From: Microbacterium sp. LWH13-1.2
GTDB taxonomy: Bacteria > Actinomycetota > Actinomycetes > Actinomycetales > Microbacteriaceae
Assembly (NCBI RefSeq): GCF_038397735.1
Contig: NZ_CP151635.1
Span: 310,001-374,000 of the forward strand
DNA: 64,000 nt
Reading direction: 5' to 3'
The position numbers and the translations under genes are program-made. Position 1 is the first letter of the stretch, and every line of letters starts with the position of its first letter. Below, piece by piece: positions 7,103 to 15,904 of the stretch. The notes beneath the pieces are model-generated. The model did no database searches. It was not told where the DNA came from and saw nothing but the letters and a program-made list of their open reading frames with translations.

Positions 7103-7633
7103 TCACCTCCGGGATGGGAGGAGGCCCCGTGCGAGCATCTTCTCAGCCGAGGTGATCGCATCCTTGACGAATCTCGCCGTCAGGGCGGTGTACTCCTGGA
7201 CGTCGCTTGCGGACCACCCGTCAAGGACTTCGGCGATCATCCGGTCGCCGAGCGCGTACACGCCGTGCGCGGCGGCTTCGCCGGCCTCCGTGAGGGCGAT
7301 GAGGGTCGCCCGACGATCGGAGGGGTCGGTGGTCCTCTCCACCCATCCGTCCGCTTCGAGCCGGCGGACGATCTTGCTCACGTGCGATGCACCGGTCGCG
7401 AGCACTTCGGCCAGGGCGGTCGGTCGCATCGGGCCCCAGGCGAGAAGGTGCCGGAGGGTGGCGTGCGATTGCTGGTCGATGCTCTCTCCGCTGGCCGCCA
7501 GCACGTCGCCCTGAAAAGCCGGAGAGTCCCACAGGAGGATCAGTGCGCTGAGGTTGGCGAGGAGTTCGGAGCGATACGGGAAGTCGCTGGCGCGGCGGGG
7601 CCGCGTCATGCCGGAGTCTGCACTGCTGTCCAT
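7103..7633 (-). CDS. MarR family transcriptional regulator
   Basis: This 176-residue protein has the MarR winged helix: a dimerising N-terminal helix, RPTALAEVLATGASHVSKIVRRLEADGW as the recognition helix, and the DPSDRRATLIALTEAGE wing with the conserved DxRxxxxxLT pattern. A C-terminal dimerisation helix follows. MarR proteins respond to phenolic or oxidative signals, but the ligand is unknown here. It converges on the NTF2-like gene and is not in an operon with an obvious target. A start a few codons downstream (Met9) is possible. Confidence 0.88.
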   Translation of the reverse strand: MDSSADSGMTRPRRASDFPYRSELLANLSALILLWDSPAFQGDVLAASGESIDQQSHATLRHLLAWGPMRPTALAEVLATGASHVSKIVRRLEADGWVERTTDPSDRRATLIALTEAGEAAAHGVYALGDRMIAEVLDGWSASDVQEYTALTARFVKDAITSAEKMLARGLLPSRR

Positions 7634-7709
7634 CCTCAGACTCTACTGACGCGCCCTCGCAGAAGTGTGAGTCGTACGCTGCCCGAGGCATCCCGAGGAA
7701 CAGCCCCTG

Positions 7710-8369
7710 CTAGAGCAGACGACGCTGCGAGGCCCACACCGTGAGTTCGTGGCGCGACGACAGCTGCAGCTTTCTCAGCACCGATGAGACGTGCGTCTCG
7801 ACCGTCTTGATCGAGATGAACAGCTCTGCGGCCACCTCCTTGTAGGCGTATCCGCGGGCTATCAGCCGCATCACCTCCTGCTCGCGTGCCGACAGTCGAT
7901 CGAGTTCGTCGGTCGTCGTGGCGATCTCGCCGGCGACCGCGCCGAACGCGTCGAGCACGAACCCGGCGAGCCGCGGCGAGAACACCGCATCCCCGTCGGC
8001 GACGGCGTGCACGGCGCGGCTGACCTCCCCGCCGGATGAGCCCTTGGTGATGTAGCCGCGCGCACCGGCGCGGATCACCCGCACGACGTCGGCTGCGGCA
8101 TCCGACACGCTCAGCGCCAGGAACCGGGCCGTCGTCGGCAGCGAGCCGCGGATCACCGACTCGCCGCCGGTGGAGTCGTCGCCGCTGCCACCCGGAAGGT
8201 GAACGTCGAGCAGCACCACATCGGGCACTGTCTCGCGGATCATCGCAATGGCGGACGGCACGTCGGCTGCCTCCCCGACCACCTCGACGCTCGCATCGAG
8301 ATCGGCGCGGAGCCCCGACCGGAAGATCGAATGGTCGTCGACGATCACGATCCGGATGCTGTCAGCCAC
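7710..8369 (-). CDS. NarL/LuxR-type response regulator
   Basis: This 219-residue protein has an N-terminal receiver domain (IVIVDDHSIFRSGL acidic pocket, VVLLDVHLPGG phospho-acceptor aspartate) and a C-terminal LuxR helix-turn-helix (LSAREQEVMRLIARGYAYKEVA, IKTVETHVSSVLRKL). The GTG at 8369 is chosen because it has GCGAGGA upstream and overlaps the kinase stop by 8 bp (GTGGCTGA), implying coupled translation; an ATG at 8387 is an alternative. It is the partner of the kinase directly upstream. Likely targets are the divergent PspC operon and its own operon. Confidence 0.9.
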   Translation of the reverse strand: MADSIRIVIVDDHSIFRSGLRADLDASVEVVGEAADVPSAIAMIRETVPDVVLLDVHLPGGSGDDSTGGESVIRGSLPTTARFLALSVSDAAADVVRVIRAGARGYITKGSSGGEVSRAVHAVADGDAVFSPRLAGFVLDAFGAVAGEIATTTDELDRLSAREQEVMRLIARGYAYKEVAAELFISIKTVETHVSSVLRKLQLSSRHELTVWASQRRLL

Positions 8370-9654
8370 GAGCGTCCTCGCCTTCATCCGTGTTCGCCGG
8401 CGCGTTCGGCATCTGCGCGTTCGCCGCGCCCCGCGGCACGGTCGACAGTCGCAGATGCACCTCGGTGCCGCTCTCATCGCTGCGCACGGTGCCCGAGCCC
8501 CCGGCTCGACGCATCCGACCGATGATCGACTCCCGCACGCCCAGGCGGTCGCCCGGCACGTCGTCCAGTCGGAAGCCCGGACCCCGATCACGCACGAAGA
8601 CGTCGACGTCGGTCGCATTGCCCTCGATGTAGACCGAGACCTCGCCCGTCGCGTGCCGTGCGGCATTCAGCATCGCCTCTCGCGCCGCCGCGGCGAGTTC
8701 CCCGCTCGCACGCTCGGTGGAGAGGCCCGCCGAGACCACCTCGATCCGCACCGGGTAGTCGAGCTCCAGGCCCCCGGCATAGTCGCGCAGGTCGGTCGCC
8801 AGATCGCTGTCGGCCGGGGCATCGCCGTCGTACAGCCAGGCTCGCAGCTCACGCTCCTGCGCCCGTGCGAGCCGAGCCGCCTCGCTCGATGCGCCAGCCC
8901 TGTTCTGGATCAGCGCGAGGGTCTGCAGCACGGAGTCGTGCAGGTGCGCGGCCATCTCACTGCGCTGCTCCTCACGGATGCGCCGCACGCGTTCGCCCGC
9001 CAGGTCGCGCCACCGCGGAATCAGGGTCGACATCAGCACGGCGAGGATGCCGGCGAGCGGGACCAGCACGAGTGCGACACCGATGCTGCCGACAGGCCGG
9101 GTCAGGAGCAGGCCGAACAGCATCGCGAGGAGCGCGATCGAGAGGATCCTGACCAGCATCGTGTGTCGAGGCCCGCGGGCGGTGTCGGTGCGATCGATCA
9201 GGGTCGCCCACAGCCCGGCCCCGGTCACCGCCCCCACGGTGCCGAACACGACCACGGCCGCCGCATCAGGCGGAATCGTTCCCGAGATCCAGTCGCTGCC
9301 GCCGCGCCAGAAGAGCACGATGAGCATGCCGAGGCTCGCAGGGGCGAGCAGCATCCAGGCCACGGGCACCCGTCGCGACGGGGTGCCGTCGCCGTCGGCC
9401 CAGGGCGTGAACGCCCAGCACCATGCGTAGAGCAGGATGCCGGCCCCGCCGCACATCGTGAGAGCGATGAAGAGCGCACGGACCATCCACACCCGCACGC
9501 CCAGGTGACGGGCGAGACCCGCGCTGACGCCTGCGACCAGGCAGTCTCTGTCGCGTGTCAGGGCCTGACGCGGCTCGGGCTGGAGGTCTCCTCCCTCACG
9601 CGACGACACGACGGAGCGAGAGGGTCGCGCAGACGCGGTCGCGGAAGAGGACAT
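8362..9654 (-). CDS. Sensor histidine kinase with N-terminal PspC domain
   Basis: The 430-residue protein starts with a PspC domain (ALTRDRDCLVAGVSAGLARHLG and the following hydrophobic GILLYAWCWAFTPW). Several further membrane segments follow to about residue 215. The cytoplasmic kinase has an EMAAHLHDSVLQTL H-box with the phosphorylated histidine and an ATPase domain with REAMLNAARHA and DRGPGF boxes. PspC-kinases in actinobacteria monitor cell-envelope stress. The ATG at 9654 is preferred to a TTG four codons earlier. It is cotranscribed with the response regulator and divergent from a second PspC protein. Confidence 0.88.
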   Translation of the reverse strand: MSSSATASARPSRSVVSSREGGDLQPEPRQALTRDRDCLVAGVSAGLARHLGVRVWMVRALFIALTMCGGAGILLYAWCWAFTPWADGDGTPSRRVPVAWMLLAPASLGMLIVLFWRGGSDWISGTIPPDAAAVVVFGTVGAVTGAGLWATLIDRTDTARGPRHTMLVRILSIALLAMLFGLLLTRPVGSIGVALVLVPLAGILAVLMSTLIPRWRDLAGERVRRIREEQRSEMAAHLHDSVLQTLALIQNRAGASSEAARLARAQERELRAWLYDGDAPADSDLATDLRDYAGGLELDYPVRIEVVSAGLSTERASGELAAAAREAMLNAARHATGEVSVYIEGNATDVDVFVRDRGPGFRLDDVPGDRLGVRESIIGRMRRAGGSGTVRSDESGTEVHLRLSTVPRGAANAQMPNAPANTDEGEDARG

Positions 9655-9692
9655 GTCGACATCCAATCATCCGGCGCACGGATCCGTGACCT

Positions 9693-9731
9693 CCCCTGGA
9701 GAGAATCAGGGGTCGCTCAGGGGTTCACCCC
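9693..9731. promoter_or_regulatory. Palindromes between the divergent PspC operons
   Basis: CCCCTG (9693-9698) pairs with CAGGGG (9707-9712) over an 8-nt spacer, and GGGGT-tc-ACCCC (9720-9731) is a perfect short palindrome. Both lie in the 114-bp divergent region between the kinase and PspC genes. They are candidate sites for the response regulator encoded at 7710. Confidence 0.35.
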
Positions 9732-9768
9732 ATGGCAGGGATCCGACCGGGGGAGACAGGATTGACAC

Positions 9769-11313
9769 ATGACGATTCCGACCGCGCCACCGCCTCCCGC
9801 CGACCAGGCCAGCCCGCCGAGGACGGCCGTTCCGCACGGCGCCGAGCGATTCCTCCTGTGGGTCGCCGGTCTCGGAGTGGTCCGCTCCGACGGATGGCTC
9901 GGTGGGGTCGCCGCCGGCATCGCCGCCCGGTTGCGGATCGACCCGCTGATCGTGCGCGGCGTCCTCGTGGTCGCAGCGCTCTTCGGCCTGCCGGTGATCT
10001 TCCTCTACGCCCTCGCCTGGGCGCTGCTGCCGGATCTCGACGGCCGGATCCACGTCCGCGACCTGCTGCGGCGGGACTACCAGCCCGTGCAGCTCGGTCT
10101 TCTGGGCATGGCCATCGTCGGGCTGATCCCGACGGCTCCGCTCACCGGACGCCTGTTCGGGTTCGGATACGAGAGCTGGTCGGCGCTGGCGGTCTTCAGC
10201 TGGATCGTCGGGCTGGTCATCGTAGGTGGACTGCTCTTCCTGATCGTGCGTGCTGCAAGCCGCACCCCGGGTGCTTCCGCGCCTGATCTGCCGGTGGCTT
10301 CCGCAGATCCGGTGGCCCCGGAGGCATCCGTTCCCCTCGGCGGTTCGGGTACCGCCGAGGGGGCGGATGCCACATCCGCCGACTCGTCCGAGGTGTACGC
10401 CGCACCGGCCGCGTTCATCGACGACGCACCGCCCGCACCACCCGCGCCTCTTCCCTCCGGGGTGCAGGACCCGGCCGAGGTCGCCGCGTGGCGGATCCAG
10501 CACCGGGCGTGGAAGGAGCAGGACCAGGCGTGGCGCCGGCGGCAGCAGGATGCCGAACGCATGGCGCGCGATCAGGTCAGACGCGAGCGTCAGGCGGAGG
10601 CAGCGGTGTTCGCCGCCGAGGCCGCGGAGCGCCGCCGCATTCGTCGCGCCTCCCGCCCACGCGCGGGTTTCGCGATCGTCGCCTCGGTCATCGGCCTCGC
10701 CATCGTCGTCGGCGCTCTGGTCGGGCTCGGCAACGGCGACGCCGCAGTCGGCGGTGCCCTCGGCCTGCTGTCGGCCGCACTGGTGCTCGCGATGGGGATG
10801 ATCGTCGCCGGTGCCCTCCGACGGCGCAGCGGCTTCCTCGCCTTCGCGACCGTGCTGACGCTCGTCGCCGGACTGGTGGCCGGCGGGTTCTCCGCCTTCC
10901 AGGGCGTGAGCATCGGCTGGGCATCGATCTCGAACAACGAGGCCGCGCACGTGCGCCAGCCGTTCGGTGACCTCTCCATCTCGCTCAACCGGCATGACGA
11001 CGCTCCGCGGCCGATCGTCGTGGAGAAGGGTGCCGGCAGCACCTGGATCTCCGTCGACCCCGGTGTGCAGCTGCAGCTGCGGGCGACCGTCGGAACCGCC
11101 GACGTGAGCTGGACGCGGGTCGAGGCCGGCACCGGCGCGATCATCGACAGCGGCACATGGACGGCGACGGAACGCGACGGCGAATCGGTCGTGGCCGAGA
11201 CGATCTCGGCCGAGAACGCACCGACGACGACCGTGCAGCGGGTGACCATCGCGCAGACCAGCGGCGAGATAGACATCACCCTCATCGAGGCTGAGGAAGA
11301 GGACGAGCGATGA
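9769..11313 (+). CDS. PspC domain membrane protein
   Basis: This 514-residue protein has an N-terminal PspC domain (SDGWLGGVAAGIAARLRIDPLIVRGVLVV) followed by a membrane hairpin, then two more membrane segments around residues 110-165. An alanine/proline-rich charged linker contains a helical run of Arg, Gln and Glu (HRAWKEQDQAWRRRQQDAER). A second membrane cluster lies at about 300-380. The C-terminal ~130 residues are outside or inside depending on topology and are beta-rich. It probably reports envelope state to, or is regulated by, the divergent PspC-kinase pair. The ATG at 9769 has AGGA upstream. Confidence 0.85.
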   Translation: MTIPTAPPPPADQASPPRTAVPHGAERFLLWVAGLGVVRSDGWLGGVAAGIAARLRIDPLIVRGVLVVAALFGLPVIFLYALAWALLPDLDGRIHVRDLLRRDYQPVQLGLLGMAIVGLIPTAPLTGRLFGFGYESWSALAVFSWIVGLVIVGGLLFLIVRAASRTPGASAPDLPVASADPVAPEASVPLGGSGTAEGADATSADSSEVYAAPAAFIDDAPPAPPAPLPSGVQDPAEVAAWRIQHRAWKEQDQAWRRRQQDAERMARDQVRRERQAEAAVFAAEAAERRRIRRASRPRAGFAIVASVIGLAIVVGALVGLGNGDAAVGGALGLLSAALVLAMGMIVAGALRRRSGFLAFATVLTLVAGLVAGGFSAFQGVSIGWASISNNEAAHVRQPFGDLSISLNRHDDAPRPIVVEKGAGSTWISVDPGVQLQLRATVGTADVSWTRVEAGTGAIIDSGTWTATERDGESVVAETISAENAPTTTVQRVTIAQTSGEIDITLIEAEEEDER

Positions 11314-11675
11314 GCACTCAGACGACCACCGAGGCGGGCACAGCAGCGGCGACCGCTGCATCCGCACCCCACGCCGAGGCGGTCACCCCGCCTCGCACCC
11401 GCTGGGCGGCCATCGTCTGGGGCGTCCTGTTCGCCGCCGTGGCGGCGACCTCGCTCTGGCTCATCGCCGACGATGACCGCCGCTCGGGCGTCGCCGACTG
11501 GGCGCTCACCCTCACACCCGTCACGATCAGCACTCTCATGATCCTGACCATCGGCGTGCTCCTGCTCGTCACCGGCGCGACGGCGTTGCTCCGCACGGTG
11601 CAACGCCGGACGGTGCAGCGCCGGACGAGCGCCAGCATCCCGCCGCATTCCGTCGACGATCTTCCCATCGAGTAG
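11310..11675 (+). CDS. Small two-span membrane protein
   Basis: This 121-residue protein has an Ala/Thr-rich N-terminal tail, two hydrophobic segments (WAAIVWGVLFAAVAATSLWL and ISTLMILTIGVLLLVTGATAL) and a basic C-terminal tail with a duplicated RTVQRR unit. It overlaps the PspC gene by 4 bp (ATGA), so it is translationally coupled and probably acts with it. No enzyme motif is seen. The strong hairpin that follows ends the operon. Confidence 0.78.
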   Translation: MSTQTTTEAGTAAATAASAPHAEAVTPPRTRWAAIVWGVLFAAVAATSLWLIADDDRRSGVADWALTLTPVTISTLMILTIGVLLLVTGATALLRTVQRRTVQRRTSASIPPHSVDDLPIE

Positions 11676-11695
11676 CTCGAGGGACGTGGTTCACG

Positions 11696-11738
11696 AGGCA
11701 CCCGGCTCATGCGGCTTCGGCCAGAGAACCGGGTGCCT
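11696..11738. terminator. Terminator after the PspC operon
   Basis: AGGCACCCGG (11696-11705) pairs with CCGGGTGCCT (11729-11738) around a 23-nt loop that contains a GGCTTCGGCC mini-hairpin. It lies between two convergent operons and could serve both. Confidence 0.7.
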
Positions 11739-11791
11739 GCGTCGTTCCCTCCGCCTCGAGACGGGCGAGGTGGGCAGCCTCGGCGAACGAC

Positions 11792-13012
11792 TCAGCGCTC
11801 GGCCGTGATCGCCTCCAGAACCTTCCCCTGCCCGACCGACCAGACGAACTCGGGCGTCCGGCCGTTCACGGCATGATCGCCGAGCTGTCGGGCCTTGAAG
11901 ATCCACGGGTTGTGCGATGACACGGTGCGAGCGTTCCGCCAGTGGCGGTCGAGAGCGGTGCCCGACCTCACAGCAGACGCGCCGAGCGTGTCGAACAGTC
12001 GCGAGGCCGCACGAGGAACCAGATCGGTGAGCACGATCTGCGCGTGCGACGACGCGAGCTCCGCCGCGACGACCGCATCCTCCGTCTCCGGCGTGCCGAG
12101 CACGTCGGCGGCATGCTGCACCGCTCGGGCGACGTCGAGCACGAGCGCCCTGGCCGTCGCCCTCGTCGCCGTCAGCTCGCCGACGATCTGCAGGATCTGA
12201 GGGTCGTCGGCCACTCGTTCGGCGCTGCCGTGGCTGTAGGTGCGAGTGCGTGCCCGCACCTGATCGACGGTGTCGCGCTCGATCGCGGCGGCGATCCCGG
12301 CCAGCACCGACAGCAGCGTGAGCTGATAGACGGCCGTCTGATACGGGAAGCGCGAGGTGAACGGCTCGACGTCGTCTTCATCGACCGAGGCATTCTTGAA
12401 CACGGCAGTGCCGGTGCCCGTCAGCGGCTGTCCGAAGCCGTCCCAGTCGTCCGAGACCTCGACGCCGTCCTGATGCCTGCGGATGAGGGCGGTGACGGTC
12501 GTGCCGTCGAGGTCGACCGTCGCATCGATCCACTCCGCGAAGATGCTGCCTGTCGTGTAGAACTTGCGTCCGTCGACGCGCCAGCTTCCATCGGGGCGCC
12601 GGGTCACGCGCGTCGCATTCGTCCCCACGGAGGCGGCACCGTTCTCCGACCACGCGTTGCCGACCAGCTCTCCGTCGGCGATGCGCTCGAGCCAGCGGGA
12701 GCGCCGCTCACTCGGCGTCGCAGCCAGGATGTGCTCGACGTACGCGATGTGGCCACGGAAGATCTGCGGGAGGTTCGAGTCGGCCGAGGCGAGCTCGATC
12801 AGCACCTCGGCGAAGGATTCCCAGTCCAGCCCGAAGCCGCCGTGCTCGATCGGCAGCCGGAGCCGACCGAAGCCCGCTGCGCGCAGGGCGGCGACCTGGG
12901 CGAACGGCAGCTCGTGATCCTTCTCCCGTGCGATCGTGCCGGTCGCGATCTCGTCGAACAGCGGACGGAATCCGTCGAGGGCGGCCCGGAGCCGCTGCGT
13001 CTGCGCGCCCAT
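11792..13012 (-). CDS. Acyl-CoA dehydrogenase-fold flavin monooxygenase (DszC/SfnB-like)
   Basis: This 406-residue protein has the acyl-CoA dehydrogenase fold: an N-terminal helical domain, GNAWSENGAASVG with the flavin-contacting beta strand, a middle beta domain (VDGRKFYTTGS), and a C-terminal helical bundle with RHWRNARTVSSHNP. That last pattern, in place of a catalytic glutamate, is typical of DszC/SfnB-type flavin-dependent monooxygenases acting on sulfur or aromatic compounds. It is the third gene of a coupled operon and overlaps the upstream paralogue by one base (TGATG). The substrate is inferred only by family. Confidence 0.82.
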   Translation of the reverse strand: MGAQTQRLRAALDGFRPLFDEIATGTIAREKDHELPFAQVAALRAAGFGRLRLPIEHGGFGLDWESFAEVLIELASADSNLPQIFRGHIAYVEHILAATPSERRSRWLERIADGELVGNAWSENGAASVGTNATRVTRRPDGSWRVDGRKFYTTGSIFAEWIDATVDLDGTTVTALIRRHQDGVEVSDDWDGFGQPLTGTGTAVFKNASVDEDDVEPFTSRFPYQTAVYQLTLLSVLAGIAAAIERDTVDQVRARTRTYSHGSAERVADDPQILQIVGELTATRATARALVLDVARAVQHAADVLGTPETEDAVVAAELASSHAQIVLTDLVPRAASRLFDTLGASAVRSGTALDRHWRNARTVSSHNPWIFKARQLGDHAVNGRTPEFVWSVGQGKVLEAITAER

Positions 13013-14238
13013 CAGGTGTACAGCGAGATCGGCTGCAGCTCGCCGTTCAGCGTCCAGGCGCCGACCTCGAGCTTCTTGTAGTCGATCGGATCGTGCAGCG
13101 AGTGCGTGCGGACGTTCCTCCAGAACAGGTCGAGTCCCACGTCGGCCCGGGCGGAGCTGGACCCGGTGATCTCGAAGATCCGGTTCGCGACCTCGATGCC
13201 GACCTCGGTCGAGACGACCTTGACCTTGGCTATCTCGATCGCCAGCTCGCCGCGACGCTCGGCCGTGACGGCGTCTCCTTCGTCCACGACCTCGTCGAAG
13301 AGACGGCCGGCGCGGTCAGCCAGCGCCTCCACGGCCGCGATACGAGAGGCGAACTCGCCGACGACGCGCTGCACGAACGGGTCGTCGCGGTACGAATCGG
13401 CCTGGCTGAGGAACCAGGCGCGTGGACGTGCCCGCACGAGGTCGAGTCCGCGCGCGAGCGCTCCCTCGGCGATGCCGAGATACAGGTTGCCGAAGGCGAG
13501 CTGGATGCCGGGGGTGATCAGCGTCGAGAACGGCTCGTCGCCGAGTTCGCCGAGCACATCGTCAGCGGACACGCGCACGTCCTCGAAGTGCACCGAGCCG
13601 CTGGCGGACAGGCGCTGCCCGAGCGCATCCCAGTCGCCGAGATAACGGATGCCGTCGCGGTCGTGGTCGAGCACGACGAACAGCACCTGGCCGTCGCGCT
13701 CGCCGCCGCGGACGAGCGCTGCGGCCAGCACCACGTCGCCGGCAGACGCACCGGTCGAGAAGCGTTTGAGGCCGTTCAGCCGGTATCCGTCGCCGTCTGC
13801 GGTCAACTCGAGGTCGGGATCCGTCGGGTTCACGGAATCGCCCCAGACCCAGCGCCCCTCGGTGGTCTTGCGGTGCCATTCCTCCTGCACCGACGGGTCG
13901 GCAGCGAAACCGATGTTGCCCGAGTTGATGTAGTGGTACGCGAGGACCTGCGCGACCGAGGCATCGGCACGCGACAGGATGCGGATGACGAGGAAGGCCG
14001 TCTCCCAGTGCGCTCCGCCGCCGCCGAATTCGGCGGGCTGCAGCAGCGTCACCAGGCCCGCGTCGCGGAGCAGGTCGAGCTCGACCGTGGGGTCTGCGTT
14101 CGCGCGGTCGCGCTGCAGGGCGTCGGTGGCGAGCTCGGCGGCCACGCGTTCGGCGACTCCGCGCCAGTGCGCGCGCTCCGCGGCATCCGCCGTGCCCGTC
14201 CACCGGCTGCGGTTCGTGGTCTCTGCGATGACGCTCAT
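13012..14238 (-). CDS. Acyl-CoA dehydrogenase-fold flavin monooxygenase, paralogue
   Basis: This 408-residue protein is homologous in layout to the next gene. It has LLQPAEFGGGGAHWETAF in the N-terminal domain, WVWGDSVNPTDPDLEL, LNGLKRFSTGAS, and FWRNVRTHSLHDPIDYKK near the end. The FWRN-RTHSLHDP block is characteristic of the DszC/SfnB branch. Two adjacent paralogues may form a heteromer or act on successive substrates. AAGGAGG precedes the ATG at 14238. The gene overlaps the NtaA-like monooxygenase by 4 bp, so the three are coupled. Confidence 0.82.
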   Translation of the reverse strand: MSVIAETTNRSRWTGTADAAERAHWRGVAERVAAELATDALQRDRANADPTVELDLLRDAGLVTLLQPAEFGGGGAHWETAFLVIRILSRADASVAQVLAYHYINSGNIGFAADPSVQEEWHRKTTEGRWVWGDSVNPTDPDLELTADGDGYRLNGLKRFSTGASAGDVVLAAALVRGGERDGQVLFVVLDHDRDGIRYLGDWDALGQRLSASGSVHFEDVRVSADDVLGELGDEPFSTLITPGIQLAFGNLYLGIAEGALARGLDLVRARPRAWFLSQADSYRDDPFVQRVVGEFASRIAAVEALADRAGRLFDEVVDEGDAVTAERRGELAIEIAKVKVVSTEVGIEVANRIFEITGSSSARADVGLDLFWRNVRTHSLHDPIDYKKLEVGAWTLNGELQPISLYT

Positions 14239-15725
14239 CGGGCGTCCTCCTTCTCGGTGAGTGCGGTCAGGTCGTCGAGTTCGGCCGCGTCACCGGGGGC
14301 CGCGGCATCCACCAGTGGGCCGCCGCGCGTGCCGTCGAGGGCGGATGCTCCGCCGACGTAGGCGCCGCGATACGAGTGCGCGGGGTGCCACTCGGGCACG
14401 ACGGGGGAGCCGTCGCCCGAGAGCCGTCCTCGCAGCGTTCCCTCGGGGTAGTCGTCCCAGGTGCGTCCGCGACGGCGCAGCTCGGGCACGAGGTGTTCGA
14501 CGATGTCCTCGAACGATCCGGGGGTCACCACGTAGGCGATGTTGAAACCGTCGACGCCGCCGACCTCGACCCAGCGCTCCAGCTCGTCGGCGACCGTCTG
14601 CGGACCACCGACGATCACAGGGCCGATGCCGCCGATTCCGACGTAGTGCGCGATGTCCCGAGGCGTCCACTTGCGGTCGGGATCTGCTTTGGTGAACACC
14701 GACAGGGCGGAGCGCCCTGCGTCCGTGTCGACGTACTCCAGCGGCACGTCGGGGTCGTACTGCGAGAGATCGAGTCCCGTCCACCCGGCGTAGAGCGCCA
14801 GCGCTCCCTCGACCGAGACGTAGCCGCGGTAGTCAGCGAGCTGCGCCTCGGCCTCCTCGTCGGTCGCTGCGACGACGACCGTCACGAGCGTGAGGATCTT
14901 GACCGAGTCGCGCGGGCGGCCGAGCGCCTCGGCCCGGTCGCGGATGTCATCCGTCACAGGCCGCGTCGACTCGGGGCGCAGGCCGTTGATGAAGATCGCC
15001 TCGCCGTGCGTCGCCGCGAACTGGCGTCCGCGGGGCGACGCGCCCGCCTGGAACATCACCGGCGTGCGCTGCGGGCTGGGCTCGGCGAGATGGATGCCGG
15101 GAACGCGGTAGTGCCGCCCCTCGTGGCCGATCGGATGCACCCGCGCCGCATCGGCGAAGACGCCGGCCTCGCGGTCGCGGAGCACCGCGCCGTCCTCCCA
15201 CGATCCCTCCCACAGCTTGTACGTCACGTCGAGGAACTCCTCGGCGATCTCATACCGGTCGTCATGGGCGATCAGCGTGTCGAGCCCGAGGTTGCGGGCC
15301 GCGGAGTCGAGGTAGCTCGTGACGACGTTCCAGCCCACGCGTCCGCGCGTGAAATGGTCGAGCGTCGAGAAGCGGCGGGCCAGAGCGTACGGCTGCTCGT
15401 AGGTCGTGGCGACCGTCACACCGAATCCGAGGTGCTCGGTCGCGTGCGCCATCGCGGAGATCTGCACGACCGGGTCGCCGAGGGGGACCTGCGTCGCATC
15501 GCCGAGCGCCGTGGCAGCCGAGTCGCGGTAGACGTCGTAGGTGCCGAGCACGTCGGCGATGAAGATCGCGTCGAATCTGCCGCGCTCCAGCGTCTTCGCG
15601 ACATCGACCCAGTAGTCGAGATCGTGATAGCGATCGGCCTGGTTGTCGGGGTGCCGCCAGAGCCCGGGGGCCTGGTGTGTCACGCACGTCATGTCGAAGG
15701 CGTTCAGGATGATGCGACTGGGCAC
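14235..15725 (-). CDS. NtaA/SnaA/DszA family FMN-dependent monooxygenase
   Basis: This 496-residue class-C flavoprotein monooxygenase has a luciferase-like TIM barrel with LNAFDMTCVTHQAPGLWRHP at the start, FDAIFIADVLG, GRVGWNVVTSYLDSAARN and PVMFQAGASPRGRQFAATH. These are signatures of the NtaA/DszA/SnaA group, which uses FMNH2 from a separate reductase to oxidise amines, sulfones or similar compounds. The GTG at 15725 has AGAGGAG at ideal spacing; the open frame reaches further upstream without a better start. It heads the operon with two DszC-like enzymes. No flavin reductase gene is nearby. It is divergent from an ABC importer. Confidence 0.88.
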   Translation of the reverse strand: MPSRIILNAFDMTCVTHQAPGLWRHPDNQADRYHDLDYWVDVAKTLERGRFDAIFIADVLGTYDVYRDSAATALGDATQVPLGDPVVQISAMAHATEHLGFGVTVATTYEQPYALARRFSTLDHFTRGRVGWNVVTSYLDSAARNLGLDTLIAHDDRYEIAEEFLDVTYKLWEGSWEDGAVLRDREAGVFADAARVHPIGHEGRHYRVPGIHLAEPSPQRTPVMFQAGASPRGRQFAATHGEAIFINGLRPESTRPVTDDIRDRAEALGRPRDSVKILTLVTVVVAATDEEAEAQLADYRGYVSVEGALALYAGWTGLDLSQYDPDVPLEYVDTDAGRSALSVFTKADPDRKWTPRDIAHYVGIGGIGPVIVGGPQTVADELERWVEVGGVDGFNIAYVVTPGSFEDIVEHLVPELRRRGRTWDDYPEGTLRGRLSGDGSPVVPEWHPAHSYRGAYVGGASALDGTRGGPLVDAAAPGDAAELDDLTALTEKEDAR

Positions 15726-15904
15726 GGTGCTCCTCTGGAAGGTAGGGACTTCGCGACCATAACCACTCGAGCCGAGCGATGTTGCGCCGGATGACTTCGC
15801 GCGTCGCACGACGACGAACTGTTACGCCTGCGATGCGGGGCGCGGCGCGGGCCTCCTAGCGTGAGCGCCGATCGCTTCCCCGACCCGATGCCTGAGGAGC
15901 CCCC

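Noticed and set aside
12928..14361. 477-codon plus-strand open frame opposite the DszC-like gene
   Set aside because: It is antisense to a coupled operon and not protein-like.
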